Of a DNA stretch of 64,000 nt, positions 1 to 12,634 are shown in pieces. This DNA comes from Macrocystis pyrifera (Eukaryota; Sar; Phaeophyceae; Laminariales; Laminariaceae). The stretch is from the NCBI GenBank assembly GCA_031763025.1, contig JASSKH010000020.1:3937756-4001755 (forward strand), read 5' to 3'. Numbering within the stretch: position 1 is the stretch's first letter; each line of letters begins with the position of its first letter. The position numbers and the translations under genes are program-made. The notes beneath the pieces were generated by a model. The model was not told where the DNA came from and searched no databases. It saw only the letters and a list, made by a program, of their open reading frames with translations.

Positions 1-61
1 TGGCTCAGCCTGTACCACGACAACCGAAGTCGTTAACGTCTGGCACGCTCCTGCCTTGGTC

Positions 62-370
62 AACGCCGGTATCTTGGTAGGTGGTCCGCGAGCCTGTCAA
101 GATCAATTTCGTGAGTTCGAGTCTCACCGAGTGCATGCTCGTAGGGACTTTTTCTTGCATAAAATTGATTAGCGGAAAGCGCGAGAGCGTGAGTTAGCTG
201 CACATTCGATGAAAATCGACGAGCAGTGGGAATGCTGAACCCTATGCGCGATAAAAACTAAAGGCACGTACCGGGGGGGAGAAGGGACGACACCTGTGAC
301 CACGGCTTGTCCAGAAGATCGTCGAGGGTAAAACCTCCTACGAGTGGGCTGGAAAGTAAAAGTGATGATG

Positions 371-399
<29 letters not shown>
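62..399 (+). mobile_element. tRNA-derived SINE, copy 1 (full, with poly-A tail)
   Basis: The left end resembles a tRNA. An A-box-like stretch (ATCTTGGTAGG, 71-81) is followed by a B-box-like stretch (GTTCGAGTCTC, 115-125). The latter sits in a perfect five-pair T-arm, GTGAG-TTCGAGT-CTCAC. After the head comes a ~240 bp body unrelated to tRNA, then a run of 29 A at 371-399. The same body recurs on the minus strand at 2240-2572 and on the plus strand at 5281-5560, which makes it a dispersed family and not a stray tRNA. The internal Pol III promoter and A tail are the standard layout of SINEs mobilised by an L1-type partner (inference). I could not find clear target-site duplications. Confidence 0.8.
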
Positions 400-401
<2 letters not shown>

Positions 402-2239
402 GGTCTGATAACGCTGTCTCCTCGTTTTTCCCGCAATCGCACGTGAAACAGTACCACTTTGACTTTTTGTTAGGCATTTATGCGTGAAGATCTGAATACG
501 TGAATGGGATGATTATGTGATTATGTTAATATTTGGTAGCATACCATCCACTCTGTTCCTCGAAGTCAAGGTGACTTCAGAGGTTGCTTTCTTACTTACA
601 CAAGGCCGGAAGTCAAGGCATCCGTGGTAACACAAAATGTGCTGAATGTGTCGGATATTGTAACCAAAACGGTTCCGGTGCGATATGGGAAAATTTACTT
701 CGATAACGACGCCGAAAACAACAATCCTGTTGCCAACTCCATAATTACAACGAATTCGAAAACCTTGGCGCATAAATGCCGCCAAACCTATCTATACTCG
801 TCTATTTCCCTTTTTTTTCGTGGTGGTAGCGCGATGTACACGATACCCTCAATGATTCGCGTCTTCTGAGGGTTGCATGGTTCCTGCTGCTCACGGTCTT
901 GAGTGCCTATCAAACCATTGACAATTTTCCTTGTGTGTTCCTGCCGAATGTGTCACCACACATTTGAAGATATGAAGATGACTGCGGTCGGTATTAACGA
1001 TCGCGCGGTGTTTGTGTATCTGATTTTTAGTCAACTTCCAACTAGTTGGCCGTGAGTATGAAGTACACCAATCAGTACGCTGTTTCCTGTTCACATCGTA
1101 TTTTTCTCACGCCCCCGGACTGCGCGGGAGACGGAGTCTCGGTCGTGGTCGCGTCGTGTCCCGGGGGGCGTGAAGGTATTTTTTTTTTCTCTCCCACAAA
1201 ATAAATGTTATTGAGAAAAAATCCCTACCTACTCGTACTCTACATATATTATGCTTCAGATAGATACACATCAGCGCAGTTGAAAGTAGGAGATCGAGTA
1301 GATCAACACTAACAGTGTTTTCGTTGTGCTTCACAACATAACAGGTCGAAGGCTCAAGTCCCGACAAAGTGTTTGTGTGCGACTGCGATTTGTCTGCGTG
1401 AAATTTGTTACTGGGCCTGTGGCGGGTAGGACTTCTCTAGAAACGTAGTTAATTTTAGATATTGTCCTACTTCGCCAGCTACGGCAATGGTAATGCGTCG
1501 GCACTGCCGTCTTACATGCTGCACCTTGTACATTCTTGCACATTTAGTGCTGCCGTTGTTCCCGTGCCATCTGCCACCTGACAATGTACAGAGCCTGTTG
1601 TTGTTCCAGCACAATATCAACATATAACGGGAATCAAGAATGCTTTGACTTCAGAAAAAAGATTGTATCAACCGGACCTGGATACTTGACGAAACTACGT
1701 AGACCAAACAACAAGTATCCCCCTCATTAAAAACAGTACCGCAATAGCTACTACGTCCCTTTTCATGAGCTCGCTGTTGTCCCTGCCGCCCCCTGAACCT
1801 ACTTACTTGAGAGTTTCGGAAAATTAAAAAATAAAAACAAAAAAAACGCTAAGGGCCAGGGTTTGTCGTAGTCTCTCCGCATAAAAGACGTTGACGGCTA
1901 TTTTTTTCCTTGAGAGTACACGTTTTTTTTTCCAGATGCTCAGGGTAGGGTGTATTTCATTACGGGCTGCAAAACAGGGTTTTACCCTGAGCAAAGAAGC
2001 TCCTCAGTTAACCCCCCCCAGAGAGCATTGGAACGAACCGGATGGAATATTGTTTGCTGCATGGATTGATGCTGATTATTAATTGTGGGAAACGAATAAT
2101 AGGTTCAGTGCAGCCGAAAAAAAAACTGTACCAGGTATATAGTATCTAGGAAGAGGAAGAAGAAGTGTTGCACCCGTTTTTCTTGTATCGGAGGACCGAA
2201 CGGTCCGACCGAAAGGGAACATATAGCATCTTATTTGAT
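400..2239. other. no gene recognised between SINE copies
   Basis: Only short open frames on both strands, none protein-like. It holds several T-runs and A-runs and one TACCAGGTA word at 2129-2137. I see nothing else that I can support. Confidence 0.5.
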
Positions 2240-2572
2240 ATATATATATATTTTTAATCATCACTTTTACTTTCCAGCCTAACTCGTAGGATGTGTTACC
2301 CTCAGCGATCTTCTGGACAAGCCGTGGTCACAGGTGTCGTCCCTTCTCCCCCCCGGTAATTGCCTTTAGTTTTTGTCGCGCATAGGGTTCAGCATTCCCA
2401 CTGCTCATCGATTTTCATGGAACGTAGCTAACTCACGCTCTCGCGCTTTCCGCTAATCATTTTTTTATGCAAGAAAAAGTCCCTATGAGCATGCACTCGG
2501 TGAGACTTGAACCCACGAAACTGATCTTGATAGGCACGCGGACCACCTACCAAGCCACCGGGGACGCCGGCC
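2240..2572 (-). mobile_element. tRNA-derived SINE, copy 2 (minus strand)
   Basis: Read on the minus strand, this repeats copy 1 nearly base for base through the body. The head here is better preserved: the A-box-like TGGCTTGGTAGG is at 2547-2558 and the B-box-like GGTTCAAGTCT lies in a T-arm that closes with one G-T pair. The tail is not pure A but an A-rich run grading into TA dinucleotides (2230-2256). The longest open frames here (2428-2856 minus, 2467-2784 plus) simply read through the SINE and are not genes. Confidence 0.8.
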
Positions 2573-3928
2573 ATGGACACCACCGAAGATGGATGTGGAC
2601 ACCAATCAATGTGCTCTGGCATGTGCAAAATAAACCGTTCGTACTGATTCCGCTGGAGAGGCCCAGGATTCTGCATGGACTCAAACACGTTTTTTTTACA
2701 CATCACATGAGCAGGCACGGAATGAATGACAACGAACAGCCTCGTTCCGTTCTGCTTGTTACCATGCTCTCTGGGGGGGGTTAAGACAAAGGTACCGTAA
2801 TAATGGTCATGTGGCACAGAGCACAGGTAGCAAAGGATGCCTGTATCTACACACAAGCAGCCCGAGACTGACCCTGACTAGCCGCCATAGCTTAGGGCGA
2901 CAAGGCGTGCCATCTTTTCGAACCAGCAGTCGTTTGGTTCGTGATGTTGGCGGCGAGAAAGTACAGAGTAGCTTCGGCAATCTCAGCTGGCAAGGAGGTG
3001 GAGAATGCATCTCATCTATCTATCTTAAGAATGATGAAGACAATCGACCTAGCAACCTCACGTCGGGTGACGGTGAGGAGGGCGGTGATGGCGTAGAAAG
3101 TACGCGATGCGGACGACCACTCGCCAAAGCGTTGGGGCAACCGGGCGCGCCATTTGGCGGTTGGTTGTGATGGGGCTACAACTATTGCTGCTGTAATCGC
3201 AGCAGGCGAGGCGAAGTGAGCAGGAGCAGCTCGATAAATAGAATTCCGAAGCACGTCACGCTGCACACGAAGACGAAGACACTCAACCTCGAGCTGGGTG
3301 GCGGCTTGGAGGACAGCGATGGTGGAAATCGTGTTATAGTGATGGAGGAGCGGGAGGGGCAGGTCGGGGCGAAAGGTGGTCGAACACGCGGCGGTCGACT
3401 GCACGATGCTCGAAGCTTGCTGTGAAAAGTGGGGTAGCTCGAACGCAGGTCCACGTCATTTTTATTCCTCCTGAGCTTTTTTTTTTTTAATTGTTTCCAA
3501 ATCCTGGAAGCACCAAACCATGAGCACCCACCCAGAGCAAATACTATCTTTTTTTTTTCCGAAACGCTCTACTATCATGACGACTGTTTCTGCAAGAGAC
3601 AAGTCCTCTCTCTCCAAACTAATAATCCACTAAAAGCGTCGAACGATACTCTGCTGTTCTACGAAACGAGCGGGTCTTGACTGGTGTGCGTGCGTTGAAC
3701 CCACTGCTTAAAGGTGTACATTTGAGGGCCCCCATCGTCCTGCGGCGTCTGTGACGGCATTCCCTCTCCTCACACCGGGTAGCTTGCAACACATACATAC
3801 CAGGTATACGTACATACCGTAGGATGACACCGCTATCCACTCATTTTTTGGGTGATCGTTAAATTGCGATGGTGCGATCGAAAACACACGTACTTTTATC
3901 TCTACTTCCCGCCCGTCGATCCTCCCAA
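2573..3928. other. no gene recognised
   Basis: Moderately GC-rich sequence with overlapping open frames in several phases (2811-3170, 3012-3404), none with a recognisable motif. One TACCAGGTA word lies at 3798-3806. Confidence 0.45.
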
Positions 3929-3977
3929 CTGCTGCTGCTGCTGTACTGCTGCTGCTGCTGTACTGCTGCTGCTGCTG

Positions 3978-4009
<32 letters not shown>

Positions 4010-4018
4010 CTGCTGCAG
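3929..4018 (+). repeat. CTG trinucleotide microsatellite with interruptions
   Basis: About 90 bp of CTG units, interrupted twice by TACTG and once by TGTG, ending CCACTGCTGCAG. It is open in several phases and so creates false poly-Gln, poly-Ala, poly-Ser, poly-Cys and poly-Leu frames on both strands. The interruptions suggest an old array. No flanking coding context supports a translated homopolymer. Confidence 0.9.
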
Positions 4019-5280
4019 CGACGCCTCCACGTATGCTTTCCCTGAATATACGTGCAGCTGTGATCCTGCCATGAACCACCCATAACCAGGTATTCCTTCA
4101 TTGGAACTACACCCTCCCTCCACCTCGATTTATCTATTTTTCTTTCTGATTCGCCAAACCCCAGACTGTTCGGACATTCTGCTACATTTGTGTGATCGTT
4201 AAAATTGCGATGGTACACCAATAATATACTAGGAATTACGTATAGAATACGCGCGTTCGGTTTATCACAACACTAGTACAATTAGGTTAAAATGAAATAT
4301 ATACATACGAGACGTATTACGCAGCTTGCCAAGTTGAGTATCAACTATTACTATTTAATCAGTTGAACTCACAGCTGACGTATTTCAAAATTTATAAAAA
4401 AGAAAAGATATGTTCAATATGAAACAGTAGGTTGGCCTATTAAATAGTAGGATATATTCGGCCTTTGAAAATGGGCGCGTTATACCGTGGTACACGTATG
4501 TATTTCGAACTAATCCCGAATTGCATATGGTTTTTTATGTCAACCTGCCATTCGCACTGCTCGTGGTAATACTGAGCACCCTGTACTAGTGCTGAGCTGC
4601 CACTGTTAGCAGTATATATGTAGATATAGTAGTATAGTCAGCTGTGTACTCGTATTACAATACTACAGTTAGTACCAGGCTGTAGGACGAAACATACAGA
4701 TATACCGTTTATACCGTCAAATACAACACCAAGAGTAATGTATCAGAATCAACAAAGCGTTGTGTAGGCGGGAGACAGAATAACAGACAAGAAACCTCTC
4801 TATCACACTGCCCTCTCCTCTCTGCTATCATTAAAAGTGCATTACCCCCGGAGAGAATTCGTCAGGCGACACATCAAACACAAAACTACAGGCTCGTAGG
4901 CCACCTGCAAAAGAAAATAGACTTCTTCAAGTAAAGACGAGAAGGAAAACATAATTCGTGTATGGTATAAACATCATGAACGAAAACATATGTATGGTAT
5001 GGTACAAACAAGCATATACGTGCGAAATAATCAAAATGCTCGCGGGCGGGCGGACAGAGATGCAGAAAAGGCAGGACGCGTGACAAAATAAGAGAGAAGT
5101 ATATATCAAACGAGCGGTTGTAACATCGCGGGCATGGCTCCTTGACGTAGCTGCAACGCACAACACAACGTGGTATTCAAAAGCAAAACAGATTCAAAAT
5201 CCAAAACAGGTCACACAAAAAAACGAAAGGGGCAAATGCACCGAAAACCAAATGCAACGGCGTGGTGGGTTTGGCGTGGT
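4019..5280. other. no gene recognised
   Basis: AT-richer spacer with no credible coding frame. It contains TACCGTGGTA at 4483-4492, a six-base variant of the palindrome discussed in the findings. Confidence 0.5.
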
Positions 5281-5560
5281 GTGTTCGAGTGTCACCCACT
5301 ATATACTCCTAGGGATTTTTTCTTGCGGATACTGTGATTGGTGGAAAGCACGACTGCGTGAGTTTGCAAACTTCGATGAAAGTCAACGAGTACAAGCACT
5401 TGTTTGCATGCAACTGCATGCGTGATAAAAGTTTAATGACAGCACGTTCACCTGACGAACGGGGGACGACATCCGTGACCACGGCTTGTCCTGAAAATCG
5501 CCGAGTCTAAAAGCTTCTACGAGTTAGTTCATCCGAAAGTAAAAGCAATCATGAAAAAAA
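5281..5560 (+). mobile_element. tRNA-derived SINE, copy 3 (diverged)
   Basis: Aligns along its whole length with the body of copies 1 and 2. Shared blocks include GGGATTTTTTCTTGCGG for GGGACTTTTTCTTGC, the GACGACATCCGTGACCACGG block, and the terminal GAAAGTAAAAGCAATCATGA before a short A7 run. The B-box remnant (GTGTTCGAGTGTCAC) is at 5281-5295; the A-box side is not recognisable. Divergence from copies 1 and 2 is clearly larger than between those two, so this is the oldest insertion of the three (inference). Confidence 0.7.
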
Positions 5561-8154
5561 TACAACGTCGCTTTCGAGGCAGCCTCAACGGTTTGCGGTT
5601 GGAGTGGCCTAGACTGGTTGTTCCCAATATTAGGCCTACTACTTTCCCTCACTGCCCGCGGGTTCCTGCCTGTTTTCGTCTACCGTGGTGTCCACAGAAC
5701 TATAGCCCGCCGGCTTCCTGTTGTCTAGGAGACCACACACAACGGAAACACGGCGCGGTCTACCCAGCTCGGCATCCTGAGTTTGCGCCTTGATAATTGA
5801 ACAAAACTGTCCATCTCCTCCGAGGAGATCTCGGTAACCCTTGCTCGCATTATTGTTTGTAAATATCACCGGAATGGGTGTACATTGCGTTGCCGGAAAA
5901 TGATCACCGTACAGAGAAGCCTCGTTTTACGTTTTTGTTGTTGTTTATAGTCATGTAAGAAGTTCTTCACGCTAGTGGTGGAGCTGTTCAAATGAACGCC
6001 GTACTCGTTGCACCCGTTCGTTTCAGGTTTGCGCGGTGTAGTCCTGGGTGCCCTCTTGACCGACCTATCGTGGGAGCCAAATGGCCGGACACGTTTGGAC
6101 TTTATATCTCGGTTGTGAGTACTTGTACATAATGTCGACGACAATCGTGAGAAGTAAACATCAACATTGGAATACATTCGACAGCAGTATAGCAGAACTT
6201 CGCGTCAACCTGTCTACAGCAGTATATATATATATACATGGAGGATATTTCTGTCGACTGGTTTACCTGTTCAGGAAAGAATCGTCCGACACCATAATCC
6301 CCCAGTGACGCGTAATATACATGCATATGTATGTGTCGCACATACGTACAGTCGTTTTGGGCGTTGGTTCCTTTCCTGTCCACCAGGTATGTCGTATTGG
6401 GGATGTTGACAACTGCCTGCCACCCACGTTGCTTCGCAACAGTCTAGTGAATTCAGGCGAGATCCAGGTACGAGAACCACCTGATCTGTACTGCTGTTGT
6501 TCGCTTTGCCAATGACGCTGTTCCTTCGTTTCGGCTAGGAGTAAGACACTTGGTACAAGCACAAATTTATCCCCACGGCTCATATGCTACTGACTTCTGA
6601 GGCCGGGGAAATATTATTGAATACTGCATCCCCCAAGTTACGACTCTTGTTGGACCAAAGGTGAACATATTTAATGTCTAATACATCAAAACTATGTAGT
6701 GAAAAGAGTGATTGGAAGCAAGAGCCTGTCGTCAGGGATGTCGACCACATAATGCACCTGTCTGCGAAAACCTTCATTCCTGCGCTGTCGACCACGCACA
6801 ACGACCCCCCCCACCTCCACCACACTTAAGGCTTATACTACTGCTGTGGACGCATGCAATATGGGTTTTGAGCGTGTTTTGAATGCCCATCCTTGTTGCA
6901 CGGCAAAATACGATGTTCGTTGTTCCCGTCGGCATCAAGCACACCCAGAGAGACGAGAATGCATCGCATCAAAGAGAGTATGCAGCGCGGAACCATGTGA
7001 TCATACTGGACGCAAAACCCCCATTGTACACACCCAAGTCATCTAGATTTATGCAACCTAGATGTATCGAAAAAATAATGACGAAATAAATAAACTAAGC
7101 GAACATTTTTTACTTCCTACATGATGGTTGCAAGGTTTGAATCGCACATCATCCAAGTAGAGTACTTTACGTAGTTCGATTTGGGTCCACAGGGCTTGTC
7201 ATTCGATAAGGAGGAAGACATTGTTTCTCTTGCTGCCGGGCGATGGATATCCAACTACAAAACCAAACGGGCGAGAAAACAGACCTTCCCCGGTTTTGGC
7301 TTGAAATGCTTCAAGCCTCTGCCTTCCTGGAGAACTCAAGGGCATGTTAAGTGTAAAGAAGAGATCTGTAGCGGATACAAACAAATTGTGACTGGGAACG
7401 CACATCCCACTTCAGTGAGAGGGAACGCTTATGGACGAGCAAGGCAGAGGCAAGTCGCATCAATGAATATAGCGCGTAACCTGCGACTATGGAGTAACAG
7501 AGACACAATTTTGACATTGAATGAGTCATGCACAAGCAGAACACTGAAGGCACCTAACCTGGAAAGAACGCGGGCAAGGGGGCCTTGAAGCAAATGAAGA
7601 ATACGCTTGTCCCAACCGTTCCCTCGATGGTCCTTCCCTGTCGCGCAAGTGTTGAGATCTCGAGCAAGAACCGTTGTAGTGGTGTAGGTGTTTTGTGTGT
7701 GGTGGGGAGTGCTTGGGGAATGAACAGCTGCGGTCGTACTTGTTGTGTGTTGTTGCAGGGGGGGCTCGAGTGAATATTTTACGCGATCTGCAATGGGGTT
7801 AGAACATTTCCGCTACAATGTTTCGGAATGACGTGGTTTCTGAACCTAAAACAAAATGATTTGTTGTACTCTTGAGCCATAGGAATATTCATCGCGATAA
7901 AACTTGAGATTTTTGTGAGTCATTCGCCCCAGGTATGGTCATATGGAGCGAGTAGCCTCAGAAAATTTAAGGTGAACCTCTATCGTAGAACGTACGATCC
8001 GTAGGTTCCGAGAAAATCGTGAACACCAGGGGATAGGCAACTCCCGGCAATTAATGTCAAGGACATTTGAAATAAACACCCGTTGTTATGGTTGTAGAAG
8101 TTTTACCCGTTGAACCACACTCTGGACAAAGGACACAACAATAGTCTATAGCTT
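5561..8154. other. no gene recognised
   Basis: Frames up to 135 codons exist (7181-7588 plus), but composition and context do not support a gene. No repeats were recognised apart from short AT runs. Confidence 0.45.
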
Positions 8155-8570
8155 CGAAATAGGCGAGGGGGGGAATCTATCGATGATTACTGTCTGCGAC
8201 AATAGATTGGGGAAGATATCTATCGATAGATTATGTCGTCGACAATAGCTGTTTATATGGTCGATCAATAGACATTGTTGATCAATAGACATTTTCGAAC
8301 ACAATATATTATGGTGAACGTCGTCCAACGATGGCCGTCACCGGCCGCGATAGATTATACGAGATGCCTATCGATAGCCGTTGGCGGCCACAATAGAGAG
8401 ATGTCTATCGACGGCCATTGCCGACCACAAAATATTGTGCGATATGTCTGTCGATGGTCATTGCCGGCCACAGTAGATTGTACGAGATGCCTATCGATGT
8501 CCATTGCCTGCCATAATGGGTTGTACAAGCTATCCATCGATAGCCATCACGAGGATATTTTTCACTCATC
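8155..8570 (+). repeat. TATCGATAG-centred satellite, cluster 1
   Basis: About ten degenerate units of 35-50 bp. Each pairs a palindrome of the form TATCGATAG with a block like CCATTGCCGGCCACAATAG, itself a small inverted repeat (ATTG...CAAT). Well-kept palindromes lie near 8221 and 8370, and a partly conserved one near 8533. Related units appear at 9106-9150, 10306-10890 and 11270-11600. Confidence 0.8.
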
Positions 8571-9454
8571 CCACGAGATGGGTCGGTGTGATATATGAGT
8601 GGAGTACTCATGGGCTATAGATATAGATAATATGTCGCAGTCGTGGAGTCTCACGAATACGAGAATAATCCGATGAATGGATTTACCCGGCGGATATTCC
8701 GATAGCCAAGAGAGTAACGTTCTTTATAGGAGTGTTCCCTCGGGCGGGTAATCCATTAGACGAGAGTATTGTTCCCTGACGCAGATAGGTCCACGAAGTG
8801 AGATGTTCATATAATAGCAGTAGAACCATCGGTAGCCATAGGAAAGTTCTCTAAGAGAACATCAGATAAAAGGAATTTGGGAGAGCTTGTGGCGTCGGGT
8901 GGGACGAGTGTATCTGGGCGTCGAGTCCCGCCCCCTCGTACCTTTCACTTCTCTATCCGAGCACCTCCTCAGCTCTCGTCATCAGTACGAAGTTTTAACT
9001 AAGAAAAGGCGAAGCACTGCTTTCCAGCTGCCAGAACTGCCTGCGTCCCTTACCCTTACCATACCCTCGGTCACCGCTTCACACGAGGCAGTAGTCTATT
9101 TCGGACGCGTGTCCAATTATCTATTGTGGATGGCGATGGTTGCTGTTGTGCACAGTCGCGTATCCGACTTTCCACAAAGCGAACTGTCTTTCTGATGAGA
9201 ATTAGATTTTATCTTTTGGAACACCACAAGTCGACAAATACGTGCCGAGCACCAGGTATATTATGTTCGGTATTGTATGTATGTGACAATAAGAACCGAC
9301 GTCATCATGTTGTGGAGATCAAGCGTTCTCACACTCATTTGACGAAGACTTTATATATAGATGTGGCAATTAGTATAAACTCGCGCACCAAGATATTCGT
9401 AACTGCCATCAACTTATGTGCGCTGGTAGATTCGGAAATTGATTCGATTCAATA

Positions 9455-10110
9455 CCCTGACTTTGTTCTGCAGTATATTAGCTCCACTTTGAATGAAACG
9501 TGGATCATTATACTAAAACCACCTTAGGCAAACTTGTATGCGGTCGGATTAAGAGTTAGTTGAGAAGGTCCATTTCCGCATGTTCGCATGATGAGCTTTT
9601 GCCCAGGAAATGTTGGAAATTGGTATTCCTCGCCGCAGAATGTATCCGACCTCTCTCCAAGATCTATCTGGGTGTGTTTCCCGTTTCTCCAGGCACCCAG
9701 ATACAGGAAATTGCCGACCGCACGTTTTCGTTTCAATTCGATCAAGCACCATCCAAACGCCTAATCGGATCGAACAAAGCGTACCTTTTCGACCAGATCC
9801 AAAATCGCAATCATATTCACCTCCGTTGGATCGGAAAAGTGCGCACGGTGATTTCTTCTTAGCTGGCCCCTCGAGAAGCGGGAAACACCCCCTGACAGCT
9901 CTTGGAGAGAACTCCGACACATTCTGAGAGGCGGAAGACAATTTTTCAATATTTTCCGGGGCAAAATCTCATGCGAACGTGCTGAAAGGGACTATTTCAA
10001 CTGACACTAAACCCGACTGCATAAGAAGTGGCCTTACGCTGAAAATGCTATGCTTTCCGTTTCTCATCTCGACTTGGTTTGTCCCATACTGAAACCAATT
10101 GAGTAAGAGT
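9455..10110. mobile_element. fold-back element, arms about 230-300 bp
   Basis: Positions about 9455-9690 read forward match about 9810-10110 read in reverse. Matched blocks include GCGGTCGGATTAAGAG against GCAGTCGGGTTTAGTG, the TTTTGCCC(A/C)GGAAA block, and TCTCTCCAAGA(T/G)CT(A/G)TC. The arms differ at roughly a third of positions by eye. The centre (about 9700-9800) is unique. A long inverted repeat with a short unpaired centre is typical of MITE or fold-back DNA transposons. No transposase is present. The element sits inside the TATCGATAG satellite region. Open frames across the arms are by-products of the duplication. Confidence 0.7.
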
Positions 10111-10305
10111 GACTTATTCGGATGCTGATATTCTTGATTACCCTTACATTGTCTTACATCAACAGTTAACTGCACTTTCAAACATAATCTGGGTACTAAA
10201 AATAACACCACGTCGACAAGAAAATTATCATCTTTCCGTTTAATAACTCGAGGTTTCTGTACCGTACGGAAATGAAGTAAATCACATTCAAATTTTCGGA
10301 GCCCG

Positions 10306-10890
10306 GCCACCAATCTATTGTGGTTGGCGATGGCTATTGTTGGATACAAATCACGTACCTATTGTTGGCGGCACTATATTATGGAAGCTTCGGCGGTCAT
10401 CAAGATTGGCCATCGACATGCATCATTCCACGGTATACAATAAGTTTAGGCAATTACATGTTGTGAGAACGCGCTCGACTGACTATTGTGGGTGTCGATG
10501 GGTATTTATGGATACAATTGTATTGTTCGTGGCAATAACCGTCGACAGGCAAACATGTTTAGTCTTTCGTTAAAACAGTGTATATCACGGTTGCTTCCCC
10601 AACATCTACTGTTCAGGACAATGGCCATGTATGGACAAACTTGCAACTTCATTGTTAGGGCAAAGGCATATGTCTCCTAGTCTCCACTGCAGAAAATATA
10701 TTGTGCTCTGACTACATCTACCGATAGTCTTCGTTTCTAGTCTGTTGTCGTTACAGCATCTATCGATAGACAGCGTTGCCAGTCCATTGTGGTTGATAGT
10801 GTCTATCGATAGAAAACGTTGACAGTCTGTTGTTGTTCTCAATGTCTATCGTTACCCATAGTTGCAAGTCTATTGTCGTTGACAATGTTC
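10306..10890 (-). repeat. TATCGATAG-centred satellite, cluster 2 (inverted orientation)
   Basis: The same unit as at 8155-8570 but read on the opposite strand: CAATCTATTGTGG...GGCGATGGCTATTG near 10310-10345, then units near 10490 and 10740-10890 with intact CTATCGATAGA palindromes near 10760 and 10804. The units are more widely spaced and more degraded than in clusters 1 and 3. Confidence 0.7.
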
Positions 10891-11269
10891 ATGGACACGC
10901 GCTTTTTCGGGGCTACTGCTGTAGCGGCAATGTTTTTGAAATATATTGCCCAAGGTATACGCACATCCTACCTCGTCCATCTTATCCGTACAGAGTGTAA
11001 CCGAGTAGGCATCACTATTCATATCACAGAGTATCAACCACAACAACACAGCCGACAATGGAACACACTCAACCCCCGCGATCCCCACTGCCTTGTTGAG
11101 GCACACAGCGTTACAGGGCTATACCGTGCACTGACATTGCTGCTGATCACGATACACCATGCACTCATTTCACACTGGTGGTGATCACAAGACGAAAATA
11201 TGACATCGCTGCAGCACAAAATAACGCGTAGCTTGGTGAGGCAAAGTGCATTGTAGGTGTGGAAAAAGG

Positions 11270-11600
11270 CGATTGATGGTGTCCATCGATAGACATTGTC
11301 CACCACAATCGATTCTTAACGGTGTCCATTGATGTCAATTGCCGGCAACAATTTATTAGAAATGCATCTATCGATAGCCATTGCTGGTCACAATAGATTA
11401 ACGGACATATTTAGCATTAGACATTGCCGGTGACAATAGATTATGAAATGCATCTATCGATAGCCACTACCGGCCACAGTATATCGAGAATTGTGTTGAT
11501 CGATAGCCACTGTGGACCGTAGTGGACTCCGCAAGCTATCCGTCGATAGCCATTGTCGGTGACAATAGACCCGTCCATTGCACCAAATTCTATTGCCATT
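11270..11600 (+). repeat. TATCGATAG-centred satellite, cluster 3
   Basis: Six to seven units in the cluster 1 orientation, spaced 40-50 bp. Palindromes are near 11285, 11371, 11455, 11500 and 11542, each followed by a version of CCATTGCCGG(C/T)(C/G)ACAATAGA. Confidence 0.8.
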
Positions 11601-12634
11601 GCAGAGGCTATTTTCTATTGTCTATGGTGTGGTCCCCTACTGCCTACAGTCAGTTGGACCATGTGTACAAACCCACACGAACGGTCACCACTAAATTTGG
11701 ACTTGTGATCGGTGACGAACTGTTTTTATTACTTAAACGTATTTGGATCCCGTGTGGCGGGAAAGCCTGGCACTCAAATAAAAATTCTTCCCAAATACAG
11801 TCTTCATGAACGCCTGGTAGGATGATAATAAGGCAAACGATGATGACATATGGCTGAGAGCGCTGCAGCCGTTATACTAGCACAATATCCTTACTTTCGT
11901 TTTTTTTTTTACTTAGCGTTGCTACTTGAAGGTTTCCTTCGTCGGAGTGTGGACGCTAACACACTACATGTTGTTGTAAAACGTAAAACCTATGTGAAGC
12001 GTTGTTGATGTTCGTGATCTTCAACATGAACCTATGTTTTTACGGTCGCAGGACATGTTCCAATACGTTTCGAACAGAAAAAAAAGAATAAAACGGAACT
12101 CCACATAGCGGCGACAGAAAACGTCAAACAATGAAACATGCTCACGACAGTAGCAGGTATGATATTGTTGCATTATCTGGCACCGCTGTAGTATACGCAC
12201 GTAAATAAGGGGTACGTCAAGAATGGCCCTAAACATACCATGCTGACAAGTTAAACAAGTGCACGTGTTTATCAGGTACGTATTTTGCCAGAGTATCGGG
12301 TGCAGTCTTTGGCTTTAGTACAAGTAAAAATACTTTACTGTAGTCTAAACGAAACAGATTTCACGCAAACACGGGTACACGTGTAAACGTCTCGTCTACA
12401 GGAGAGGTCCATCATTTCCCTCAACCGCTACTGGCGGCTCTTTCCAGCTCATGATGTTGAAGGTATTGTGGCTCGACCGCTAGTACGAGTGCATGTAAGA
12501 GTGTTGACCTGCTGGATCGCGTGCGTGTTTCAAGTTTCTTTGTTGGTATTGTCAGACACACTTACGGCAGGGATACGTTGTTGCTAACCAGATACCCGGC
12601 CTGGAATATCCGACGGGTTTGTGGCAAGTTAGGG
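11601..12634. other. no gene recognised
   Basis: No coding frame above about 95 codons and no repeat that I can define. Confidence 0.5.

Noticed and set aside
1340-1370. tRNA-like GGTCGAAGGCTCAAGTCCCGAC
   Set aside because: It resembles a T-arm, but there is no A-box at the right distance and the stem does not close with a 7-base loop.
7130-7165. B-box-like GGTTTGAATCGC
   Set aside because: No matching A-box or stems; chance similarity.
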